This document shows positions 1 through 5,441 of a stretch of DNA of 5,441 bases, in pieces (the stretch's first letter is position 1; each line of letters starts with the position of its first letter). Source of the DNA: Alcaligenaceae bacterium (GTDB lineage: Bacteria > Pseudomonadota > Gammaproteobacteria > Burkholderiales > Burkholderiaceae); assembly GCA_947372575.1 (NCBI GenBank), contig CANBUF010000161.1, forward strand, positions 1 to 5,441, given 5' to 3'. The position numbers were made by a program, and so were the translations under genes. Below the pieces are notes generated by a model, which saw only the letters and a program-made list of their open reading frames with translations, searched no databases and was not told where the DNA came from.

Positions 1-329
1 GTATTTTGCCTGGCCACACCCCACTGATTACGCGTATTCGGCCGGGCTTAGTCAAGATCGTTCACGAAGATAACTCTGAAGAGAGTATTTTCGTGGCAGG
101 TGGCTTGCTCGAAGTCCAGCCTGACCAAGTCACTGTGTTGTCAGACACAGCGATCCGTGGTGAGGATCTGGACGAAGAGCGCGCTGAGACAGCACGAGCG
201 AAGGCTAAAGAAGCATTGGCTTCAGCTAAAGATCATGCAAGTATTGCAGTGGTCGAAGCGGAACTTGAAATGCTGGTTGCCCAAGCGAATGCAGCACGCA
301 GAATTCGTGAAATGACTCGCAAGCATTAA
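1..329 (+). CDS. atpC: F0F1 ATP synthase epsilon subunit, 5'-truncated by the window edge
   Basis: The epsilon subunit belongs to the central rotor stalk of the F1 sector. It couples proton flow to ATP synthesis, and its C-terminal helices can inhibit ATP hydrolysis. The codon frame starts at base 3, and 108 codons precede the TAA at 327-329. Family members have about 138-141 residues, so roughly 30 N-terminal residues lie upstream of the window. The TTG at base 6 is an internal Leu codon, not a start: the frame reads [15 protein letters not shown], a hallmark of the epsilon N-terminal beta-sandwich. The segment [17 protein letters not shown] and then DTAIR complete that domain at visible residues 30-52. 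A charged, Ala-rich two-helix C-terminal domain follows (about 53-108), ending in RIREMTRKH. As atpC normally closes the atp operon, the terminator 19 bp downstream fits. Identification is secure. Confidence 0.96.
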   Translation, partial: ILPGHTPLITRIRPGLVKIVHEDNSEESIFVAGGLLEVQPDQVTVLSDTAIRGEDLDEERAETARAKAKEALASAKDHASIAVVEAELEMLVAQANAARRIREMTRKH

Positions 330-348
330 TTCCACGAACTCAAAAACG

Positions 349-378
349 AACACGCCTCTAACCGGGCGTGTTTTTTTT
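349..378 (+). terminator. Rho-independent terminator after atpC
   Basis: An 8-bp perfect stem pairs AACACGCC (349-356) with GGCGTGTT (365-372) around the 8-nt loop TCTAACCG. The T-run 371-378 overlaps the end of the stem. The hairpin starts 19 bp after the atpC stop, so it should end the ATP synthase operon transcript. This separates the operon from the regulator and hemE downstream, which then need their own promoter. Confidence 0.9.
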
Positions 379-454
379 GAGCCAGCTACCCACAGTTGAG
401 TCAGCTATCCACAGTTGAGTCAGCTATCCACAGTTGAGCCAACTACTCACATTT
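379..454 (+). repeat. Four-copy 19-bp tandem array with DnaA-box-like cores
   Basis: Four head-to-tail units start at 379, 398, 417 and 436, with consensus GAGYCAGCTAYCCACAGTT. Units 2 and 3 are identical. Unit 1 differs from them at two positions (C for T at 382 and 389). Unit 4 is degenerate (A442, T447, T452). The core CTATCCACA of units 2 and 3 (405-413 and 424-432) matches the DnaA box TTATCCACA at 8 of 9 positions; units 1 and 4 match less well (7 of 9 allowing N at position 5). All cores share one orientation and are two helical turns apart, as in plasmid iterons. The array begins at the last base of the terminator T-run. DnaA binding is inferred from resemblance only; a neutral slippage repeat is the main alternative. 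Confidence 0.85.
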
Positions 455-478
455 TTTGAATTGTTCAAGCACTGCGGC

Positions 479-506
479 TTCTGCGCATGCGTTAATTCCG
501 TATATT
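479..506 (+). promoter_or_regulatory. Weak candidate promoter for the regulator-hemE unit
   Basis: After the atpC terminator a new promoter is expected before 562. The best -10-like hexamer I see is TATATT (501-506), about 55 bp ahead of the ATG. A poor -35 (TTCTGC, 479-484; 3 of 6 matches) sits 16 bp upstream of it. The match is weak enough that an activator-dependent promoter or a different start point is equally possible. Confidence 0.22.
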
Positions 507-561
507 GTTTTGAGTGTTTTATCGCTAGTCTTTCAGGTTCTGAATCCTCTGGAATCCTGAT

Positions 562-1431
562 ATGCGCCAGCAAATAGATTGTGCTGTACTGAACCTCGCT
601 GTTCATCACGAATGGTTTGAACATACGCTTAAATGTGCAGAGCATGCACTGGCAAGAATCCGAATACATTATCTCGACTGGGAGCTCATTCAGGATCAGA
701 CTGCTTCGGTTGATTCCATCCAGTTGCCCGACGTGCAGGCTTTTGCGAAATCAGCGGTGAGTTTGCGTCGCTATGACGTCTGCCTGGTGCCCGTCAGCCT
801 AGATACCCTGGGTTGGACACGACAGGCACTGGCTGCAATTCCCCGTGGCCCATTTTTACCATTGGTTGGTGTATTCAATGATTTACGTTCAGCAGCCATG
901 CAAGATTTGCTTGAGCTAGGCTTGTCTGATTTTGTCAGGCTGCCGATATGTCCAGATGAGTTCAGAGCGCGAATATTAACGACTGTGTCACGTGTTCCCA
1001 GGATAGCAAACCTGCGCGAGCCAGAGGGCACGTACGGAACGAATGATGGGTCTCAGCGCATGCTGGTTGGTGGGTGCATTGCTGGACAGGTGTCAGGACT
1101 CGTAACAAGTGTTGGCGGCAGACCCCTACCTTGGGGCGGTGCACGTGCGTCAGTGCGTTCTTCTCGTGGCAGCAATGCACGCCACCACGGGCAGCAAACC
1201 GGTATGGGTAAACGCCATACCCCTGAGGCTAACGTTTCGTTCCGAAGCGCTAAGTCAGTGGTGGTTGAGCAGTTTGAGCGTGAATACATCACGCATGCTC
1301 TGGAACACCATCGTGGAAATATAGCGATGGCCGCTCGCGCATCGAGTAAACATCGAAGGGCTTTCTGGGCACTGATGCGTAAATACCAGATTGACGCTAG
1401 CTTGTACCGTCCAGACGACGACGCAGAGTAA
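562..1431 (+). CDS. Orphan regulator: degenerate receiver-like domain plus Fis-type HTH
   Basis: This 289-residue protein is probably a cytoplasmic DNA-binding regulator; I do not recognise a named gene. Residues about 5-145 follow the pattern of a response-regulator receiver: YDVCLVPVS (71-79) fits strand 3, and FLPLVGVFNDLRS (98-110) then LGLSDFVRLPI (119-129) fit strand 4 to strand 5. The active site looks lost: the phosphoacceptor Asp position is Pro77, no N-terminal acidic pair is visible, and the usual Lys before Pro is Leu127. Residues 150-225 form a Gly/Arg/Ser/His-rich linker. Residues 226-283 match the Fis/NtrC-type C-terminal HTH, with FEREYITHALEHHRGN, AMAARASS and the basic recognition region KHRRAFWALMRKYQI. 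ATG 562 is the first start after an in-frame TGA at 541, with only a weak GGAA ribosome site (551-554). The gene ends 43 bp before hemE, so cotranscription is likely. Its ligand, partner and targets are unknown. Confidence 0.82.
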   Translation: MRQQIDCAVLNLAVHHEWFEHTLKCAEHALARIRIHYLDWELIQDQTASVDSIQLPDVQAFAKSAVSLRRYDVCLVPVSLDTLGWTRQALAAIPRGPFLPLVGVFNDLRSAAMQDLLELGLSDFVRLPICPDEFRARILTTVSRVPRIANLREPEGTYGTNDGSQRMLVGGCIAGQVSGLVTSVGGRPLPWGGARASVRSSRGSNARHHGQQTGMGKRHTPEANVSFRSAKSVVVEQFEREYITHALEHHRGNIAMAARASSKHRRAFWALMRKYQIDASLYRPDDDAE

Positions 1432-1463
1432 AATCGAAAGATTCTGTCGTCCTGCTGTTTGTT

Positions 1464-1469
1464 AAAGGA
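1464..1469 (+). promoter_or_regulatory. Ribosome binding site of hemE
   Basis: AAAGGA lies 5 nt before GTG 1475. It is the clearest Shine-Dalgarno sequence in the window and supports a non-ATG start for hemE. Confidence 0.75.
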
Positions 1470-1474
1470 TTTCT

Positions 1475-2551
1475 GTGTCTGTCACCCCACTCAAAAATGA
1501 TGTGTTTTTACGCGCACTGATGCGTGAGCCTGTTTCATATACACCGACTTGGCTGATGCGCCAGGCTGGTCGCTATTTGCCTGAATACAACGCTACGCGT
1601 GCGCGTGCAGGATCTTTTATGGGACTCGCACAGAATCCTGATTTTGCATGTGAAGTGACTCTGCAACCTCTAGAGCGTTATGAGTTGGATGCGGCCATTT
1701 TGTTTTCAGACATACTCACCGTACCCGATGCGATGGGTTTGGGTTTATCCTTTGCTCAGGGCGAAGGCCCGAGGTTTGCACATCCAGTCAGAGACGAAAA
1801 CGACGTCGCTAAACTCGCAGTCCCGGACATGTCTAAATTGCAGTATGTCTTTGATGCCGTGCGTGTGATTCGACGTGAGCTCGATGGTCGTGTTCCACTG
1901 ATCGGCTTTGCAGGGAGTCCCTTCACTGTTGCGTGTTACATGGTTGAAGGTAAGGGCAGTGATGATTACAGATTGATTAAAAGCATGCTCTACGCTCGTC
2001 CCGATTTATTGCACCGTATTCTCGACATCAATGCGCAGACAACTGCGCAGTATCTGAATGCACAGATCGAGGCGGGTGCTCAGGCAGTCATGATTTTTGA
2101 TAGCTGGGGAGGAGTGCTAGCGGATGGATTGTTTCAGCAGTTTTCTCTGGCCTATACGCAGCGTGTTGTTCAAGCCTTAACGCGCGAAAGAGAAGGTCGT
2201 CGCGTACCCGTGATCGTCTTTACAAAGGGCGGCGGGCAATGGCTGGAGTCCATTGCCGCATGTGGTTGTGATGCTGTGGGTCTGGACTGGACGGTCGATC
2301 TTGCCGCTGCAAGACGCCGCGTCAGCGACAGCGTTGCACTGCAAGGTAATCTTGATCCCATTGCATTATTTGGTGGCGAACCTGCAATACGCGCCGAAGC
2401 GCGACGCGTCATGCAAGCTTTCGGACCTGTAAAAAAGGGTGGGCATATATTTAACCTTGGACACGGAATTTCGCAGTTCACCCCGCCAGAGGCTGTGGGA
2501 GCGCTTGTAGACGAGATCCGTCAGTACAGCCCCAGGTTTCACGGGGCTTAG
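1475..2551 (+). CDS. hemE: Uroporphyrinogen decarboxylase
   Basis: HemE removes the four acetate carboxyl groups of uroporphyrinogen III to give coproporphyrinogen III in the cytoplasm, the first step committed to haem after the sirohaem branch. The 358-residue length matches the family (E. coli 354). Signature segments are all present: [13 protein letters not shown] (26-38, with substrate-binding Arg29 and Arg33), [17 protein letters not shown] (75-91, with Asp79 equivalent to the essential Asp86 of the human enzyme), [16 protein letters not shown] (144-159, with the active-site Tyr155), FDSWGGVL (208-215), [10 protein letters not shown] (249-258), LQGNLDP (289-295) and FNLGHGI (326-332, with His330). 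The GTG start is backed by AAAGGA five bases upstream and gives an N-terminus ([14 protein letters not shown]) of normal length. The upstream regulator gene ends 43 bp before; no strong terminator follows. Function is secure; the start is likely. Confidence 0.97.
   Translation: MSVTPLKNDVFLRALMREPVSYTPTWLMRQAGRYLPEYNATRARAGSFMGLAQNPDFACEVTLQPLERYELDAAILFSDILTVPDAMGLGLSFAQGEGPRFAHPVRDENDVAKLAVPDMSKLQYVFDAVRVIRRELDGRVPLIGFAGSPFTVACYMVEGKGSDDYRLIKSMLYARPDLLHRILDINAQTTAQYLNAQIEAGAQAVMIFDSWGGVLADGLFQQFSLAYTQRVVQALTREREGRRVPVIVFTKGGGQWLESIAACGCDAVGLDWTVDLAAARRRVSDSVALQGNLDPIALFGGEPAIRAEARRVMQAFGPVKKGGHIFNLGHGISQFTPPEAVGALVDEIRQYSPRFHGA
2528..2548 (+). other. Small hairpin at the end of hemE
   Basis: AGCCCC (2528-2533) pairs with GGGGCT (2543-2548) around a 9-nt loop, ending just before the hemE stop at 2549-2551. 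A second weak inverted repeat follows (TAGCA 2549-2553 with TGCTA 2561-2565). No T-run follows either one, so they could stabilise the 3' end of the mRNA but do not form a classical terminator. Confidence 0.35.
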
Positions 2552-2622
2552 CACGCTAGTTGCTAGGAATGATGCGGTCTTATAAGCCTTTTCGGCTGTA
2601 AACGAAGCAACAACCTAAAAAG

Positions 2623-2631
2623 TTGTACACA
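2623..2631 (+). promoter_or_regulatory. Near-consensus DnaA box (TTGTACACA)
   Basis: TTGTACACA matches TTATNCACA at all but the third position. It lies 71 bp after the hemE stop and on the left edge of the AT-rich core, in the same orientation as the perfect box on the right edge. Single 9-mers of this quality occur by chance, so its weight comes from position. Confidence 0.45.
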
Positions 2632-2798
2632 GAAATATTTGTTTCAGGGAAACCCCTAAAAACTAAAGTTTTTTTCTAGGATGTTTCTATATCTATATGA
2701 TTTTAATGATTATTTCAATAAAAAATTGTTCAAGATGTTAATCTTATCATTTGAGCGTATAGACAAATTAAAACTTTTCAGGATGGTTTTCCCCAAAG

Positions 2799-2807
2799 TT
2801 ATCCACA
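2799..2807 (+). promoter_or_regulatory. Perfect DnaA box (TTATCCACA)
   Basis: This 9-mer is identical to the high-affinity DnaA box of E. coli oriC (R1/R4 type). It sits at the right edge of the AT-rich core, 73 bp ahead of the chosen priA ATG. It could link DnaA activity to priA-rep expression or form part of an origin-like element. The following G makes a TATCCACAG shared with units 2 and 3 of the 379-454 array. Confidence 0.65.
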
Positions 2808-2880
2808 GGCGTCTGCGTAATTTTTGAAATCTAAATGTGTCAGTGCGTTAGGCGCAAATCCCAGAAACCACTTTAAGTAT

Positions 2881-4974
2881 ATGGTCGAAAATCCTAGCTT
2901 GGTTGACCTGCCCGAAGGCGTGGCATCGGGATGGGTGCGCGTGGTCCTGGATGTGCCAATTCCTGGTCCATTTGATTATCGTTGCGAATTTTCTGTTTCG
3001 ATTGGGATGCGTGTGATTGTGCCGTTTGGTCGGCGAAAGCTAATTGGCATGGTAGTGGATCTGCCTCTAGAGCCTGCATATGATCCAAAACTGATTAAAA
3101 ATGTCGAAGCAGTTTTAAACGATATTGCGCCCATGCCTGGGCACTGGCTGCGATTTGCCAAATTCGCCGCTGATTACTATCAGCGACCGCTCGGTGAAGT
3201 GGTGCTGCCTTCGTTGCCATTACCCTTGCGCAGTGTTTCGTCCTACCAGGGTAAACGTTCTGGTGCGGGTCCTGTCGCAAGGCTTGACCTTAAACGTAGC
3301 CCTGTGCTGCATGCGGTTGCCCCCACTCAGGTTCCATCCCTCAATGACGCCCAGCAGGCGGCTGTCGATGCCATCGTGAATGCCACAGGCTTCAAGGCAT
3401 TTTTGCTTTACGGTGTGACCGGCAGTGGCAAGACAGAAGTCTATCTGCATGCCGCTGGGCAAGCTCTGGAACGCGGTCAGCGTGTTCTGATGCTGGTCCC
3501 CGAGATCAATTTAACGCCTCAGTTTGAACAGGCGCTGCGGGCGCGTCTGGAGCCCGTCGCCGGTACCGGTGGAGTCGCGGTCCTGCATAGCGGCCTGTCC
3601 GATGGCGAGCGCCTAAGAGCCTGGTTGCGTGTGCAGCGGGGTGAGGCAAGGGTCGTGCTCGGGACGCGTCTGGCGATCTTTGCCCCACTTGAGGATATCG
3701 GTCTGATTGTGGTCGATGAAGAGCACGATCCGTCTTATAAGCAACAAGATGGCTTGAGATATTCGGCACGTGATCTGGCGGTTTGGCGCGGCCATGACTT
3801 AGGGATCCCGGTCGTGTTGGGGTCGGCGACACCTGCACTTGAAAGCTGGGTGCATGCCGCGCGCGGTCATTACACGCGACTGGATCTGCCAGCGCGAGCG
3901 CGTGCGGTGACGCTGCCTACGGTGCGGCTGGTCGATACGCGGCGACTGAAAATGGATCATGGCATGTCGCCACAAATGTTGACGGCCATGCGCGCACGAC
4001 TGGACAATAAAGAGCAAGTCCTGGTTTTCTTGAATCGCCGCGGCTACGCCCCTGCATTGCATTGCGCTTCCTGTGGGTGGGTCAGCCAGTGTCCGCGCTG
4101 TACAACTTTTACAGTTTTGCACCGCACAGCCCCTGGTCGTCATCAGCTGCATTGCCATCATTGCGGATTCCAGCAGCGGGTACCAACTGCTTGTCCGGAT
4201 TGTGGTGATCAGGATTTGCAACCAATGGGTCGCGGCACGCAGCGTATTGAGGAGCACTTGGCGGAGTTGTTCCCCGAAGCCCGCATTGCACGAATCGATG
4301 CGGACAGTACGCGTAAAAAAGGCAGTGCTCAGGCCCTGTTTGCCAGCGTTCATGCCGGTGAAGTCGATATTCTGGTGGGGACGCAAATGGTCGCAAAGGG
4401 CCATGACTTCGCTAATCTCGGCATGGTGGGGGTGCTCAATGCCGATGCGATGCTGTTTTCACAAGATTTTCGTGCGCCAGAGCGATTGTTTGCGCAGCTG
4501 ATGCAGGTCTCGGGACGAGCCGGGCGTCACACTGGACATGGTGAGGTCATTGTGCAGACGGGCTATCCTGAACAGCCGGTCTATCAGGCACTGCTGCGTC
4601 ATGATTATTCTGGCTTTGCAAGGCATTCCATGGCAGAGCGAGAGTCTGCGAGCCTGCCACCGTTTTCGCATCAGGCGTTGTTGAGTGCTGAAGCACGTGA
4701 GCTCAATGTGGCACTTGAGTTTTTACATAGTGCGCGGGATGCGGCTCAGGCTTGGATGTCCAGCCAACAATCTGAGGACATGATTACACTGTATGATCCC
4801 GTTCCCTTGAGGATTGTGCGTGTCGACAATATGTGTCGCGCGCAACTATTGCTGGAGGCAACGCATCGCCCCGCGCTCCAATCCTTATTGCGTGATTGGC
4901 TCGCAGAGATGAATAATTTGCCTGACGCACGCAAGGTGCGGTGGCAGCTTGAAGTCGATCCGCTCGAAATCTAA
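2881..4974 (+). CDS. priA: Primosomal protein N' (replication restart helicase PriA)
   Basis: PriA recognises branched DNA at abandoned forks and reloads the replicative helicase away from oriC; it is a 3'-5' superfamily 2 helicase. From ATG 2881 it has 697 residues (E. coli 732). The N-terminal 3'-end-binding domain opens with WVRVVLDVPIPGPFDYRC (18-35) and RVIVPFGRRK (44-53). Walker A is GVTGSGKTE (178-186), DEEH motif II is at 279-282, and GSATPALES is at 314-322. Eight zinc-binding cysteines occur as four CxxC pairs (395/398, 404/407, 425/428, 438/441) splitting the helicase lobes. LVGTQMVAKGHDF (498-510) and QVSGRAGR (542-549) complete the second lobe. The frame stays open upstream to a TTG at 2824 (716 residues), but neither start has a good ribosome site; 2881 was chosen because family N-termini begin close to the WVRV segment. 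rep follows after 10 bp. Confidence 0.96.
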   Translation: MVENPSLVDLPEGVASGWVRVVLDVPIPGPFDYRCEFSVSIGMRVIVPFGRRKLIGMVVDLPLEPAYDPKLIKNVEAVLNDIAPMPGHWLRFAKFAADYYQRPLGEVVLPSLPLPLRSVSSYQGKRSGAGPVARLDLKRSPVLHAVAPTQVPSLNDAQQAAVDAIVNATGFKAFLLYGVTGSGKTEVYLHAAGQALERGQRVLMLVPEINLTPQFEQALRARLEPVAGTGGVAVLHSGLSDGERLRAWLRVQRGEARVVLGTRLAIFAPLEDIGLIVVDEEHDPSYKQQDGLRYSARDLAVWRGHDLGIPVVLGSATPALESWVHAARGHYTRLDLPARARAVTLPTVRLVDTRRLKMDHGMSPQMLTAMRARLDNKEQVLVFLNRRGYAPALHCASCGWVSQCPRCTTFTVLHRTAPGRHQLHCHHCGFQQRVPTACPDCGDQDLQPMGRGTQRIEEHLAELFPEARIARIDADSTRKKGSAQALFASVHAGEVDILVGTQMVAKGHDFANLGMVGVLNADAMLFSQDFRAPERLFAQLMQVSGRAGRHTGHGEVIVQTGYPEQPVYQALLRHDYSGFARHSMAERESASLPPFSHQALLSAEARELNVALEFLHSARDAAQAWMSSQQSEDMITLYDPVPLRIVRVDNMCRAQLLLEATHRPALQSLLRDWLAEMNNLPDARKVRWQLEVDPLEI

Positions 4975-4984
4975 AGAAGCTTAA

Positions 4985-5441
4985 ATGTCCACGTCAGCAA
5001 CTTCCGGTATGAATCCCTCGCAACGCGAGGCGGTGCTGTATCTGGACGGCCCCTGTCTGGTGCTGGCAGGAGCCGGTTCTGGCAAGACACGTGTGATTAC
5101 ACAGAAAATCGCCTACTTGCTGCGCGAATGCAATTATTCTGCGCGCAATGTGGTGGCTCTGACATTTACCAATAAAGCCGCGCGCGAGATGGACGATCGC
5201 GTCAAGCGCCTGGTCGACCCATCCCTGGCCAAAGGTTTGACGATCAGCACCTTTCATTCGCTTGGGGTAAAAATCCTGCGCGAAGAGGCGCAACATGCGG
5301 GGCTTAAGCCGCAGTTTTCAATTTTCGATGCGGACGATGCGCTGTCAATTGTGCAGGACTTGCTCGCCACAACCGATCGAGGGCGTTTGAAATCTGTGCA
5401 GCAAACGATTTCACTATGGAAAAATGGACTAATTGATCCCG
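4985..5441 (+). CDS. rep: ATP-dependent DNA helicase Rep, 3'-truncated by the window end
   Basis: Rep is a superfamily 1A 3'-5' helicase that clears proteins ahead of forks and supports replication restart. The window holds the first 152 codons of a gene expected to be about 670-690 codons; no stop is reached. After a short Ser/Thr-rich start, the Q motif NPSQREAV is at residues 10-17, Walker A AGAGSGKTR at 28-36, motif Ia ALTFTNKAAREM at 58-69 and motif Ib TISTFHSLG at 86-94. The order and wording (GPCLVLAGAGSGKTRVIT, then FSIFDADDAL and SLWKNGL) resemble E. coli Rep more than UvrD or PcrA, though a UvrD-type paralogue cannot be fully excluded from the first quarter. ATG 4985 has a modest AAGAAG ribosome site (4974-4979) that overlaps the last base of the priA stop. 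The 10-bp gap suggests coupled expression with priA. Confidence 0.92.
   Translation, partial: MSTSATSGMNPSQREAVLYLDGPCLVLAGAGSGKTRVITQKIAYLLRECNYSARNVVALTFTNKAAREMDDRVKRLVDPSLAKGLTISTFHSLGVKILREEAQHAGLKPQFSIFDADDALSIVQDLLATTDRGRLKSVQQTISLWKNGLIDP

Larger units (their letters stand above)
2552..2880. other. AT-rich hemE-priA intergenic region, origin-like or control region
   Basis: This 329-bp stretch has no convincing gene. GC content falls to about 30% over 2641-2700 and 20% over 2701-2780, against well over 50% in sampled lines of the flanking genes. Two DnaA-box matches flank the AT-rich core (2623-2631 and 2799-2807). The core carries short phased repeats: CTATAT twice in tandem (2687-2698), and TGATT twice with a 9-bp period (2698-2702, 2707-2711). 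An imperfect palindrome spans 2655-2680 (outer arms CCTA/TAGG, inner AAAAC/GTTTT). The priA-rep promoter should lie here. The best -10-like hexamer is TATGAT (2696-2701), without a good -35. The layout resembles a small replication origin or a DnaA-controlled promoter, but two boxes are few for a chromosomal origin. Confidence 0.6.

Noticed and set aside
6..8. TTG as the start of a short atpC
   Set aside because: The codon before it reads Ile and the sequence continues a conserved internal epsilon-subunit motif, so the gene is cut by the window edge.
379..454. Possible CRISPR array from the direct repeats
   Set aside because: The 19-bp units touch each other with no spacers, and no cas-like gene is present.
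424..669. Open frame on the - strand crossing the repeat array and the start of the regulator
   Set aside because: Its Cys-rich translation has no family resemblance, and it overlaps both the repeats and the regulator coding region.
2528..2600. Intrinsic terminator for hemE
   Set aside because: The hairpins at 2528-2548 and 2549-2565 and the 4-bp AGCC/GGCT stem at 2585-2597 lack a following T-run; none qualifies.
2655..2680. AT-rich imperfect palindrome as a hemE terminator
   Set aside because: The inner stem is almost all A-T and the T-run is part of the stem, so it would be weak; kept only as a note in the intergenic entry.
3506..3838. Open frame of 110 codons on the - strand inside priA
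   Set aside because: Pro/Arg-rich translation antisense to the Walker-region coding sequence; typical by-product of codon bias.
3799..4404. Long open frame on the - strand inside priA (201 codons)
   Set aside because: It is fully overlapped by conserved priA helicase and zinc-binding motifs on the + strand and its translation resembles no family I know; it is a shadow frame.
4994..5296. Open frame of 100 codons on the - strand at the start of rep
   Set aside because: It lies opposite the conserved Walker A, Ia and Ib motifs of rep and shows no recognisable domain.

Overview
The window looks like chromosomal DNA of a betaproteobacterium. The gene order (end of the ATP synthase operon, hemE, priA, rep) and the protein sequences point to Burkholderiales, perhaps a moderate-GC relative of the Alcaligenaceae. 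That placement is inference from recalled gene order and protein similarity, without a database search. All five recognisable genes lie on the + strand. I see no mobile element, tRNA, rRNA or CRISPR array.

Layout. Positions 1-329 hold the 3' part of atpC (F1 epsilon subunit, last gene of the atp operon), closed by a strong intrinsic terminator at 349-378. A tandem array of four 19-bp units (379-454) follows directly; each unit carries a core resembling a DnaA box. Positions 562-1431 encode an orphan regulator with a degenerate receiver-like N-terminal domain, a basic Gly/Arg/Ser-rich linker and a C-terminal Fis-type helix-turn-helix. After 43 bp comes hemE (1475-2551, GTG start), uroporphyrinogen decarboxylase of haem synthesis. 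A 329-bp gap (2552-2880) follows. Its core is strikingly AT-rich (about 20% GC over 2701-2780) and is flanked by a near-consensus DnaA box (2623-2631) and a perfect one (2799-2807). priA (about 2881-4974) encodes the replication-restart primosomal helicase. Ten bases later rep (4985 onward, cut by the window end) encodes a UvrD/Rep-family helicase.

How the parts fit. atpC and hemE belong to energy and tetrapyrrole metabolism. priA and rep appear to form an operon of two helicases that act at stalled or collapsed forks. The regulator sits just ahead of hemE and is probably cotranscribed with it; its targets are unknown.

The most interesting signals are non-coding. Two intergenic regions 2.3 kb apart share the 9-mer TATCCACAG and the 11-mer AATTGTTCAAG, and the second resembles a minimal origin or DnaA-regulated control region next to hemE and priA. 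Against a true origin, the few lines of sequence I counted show G exceeding C on both sides of the gap, so I see no skew switch there.
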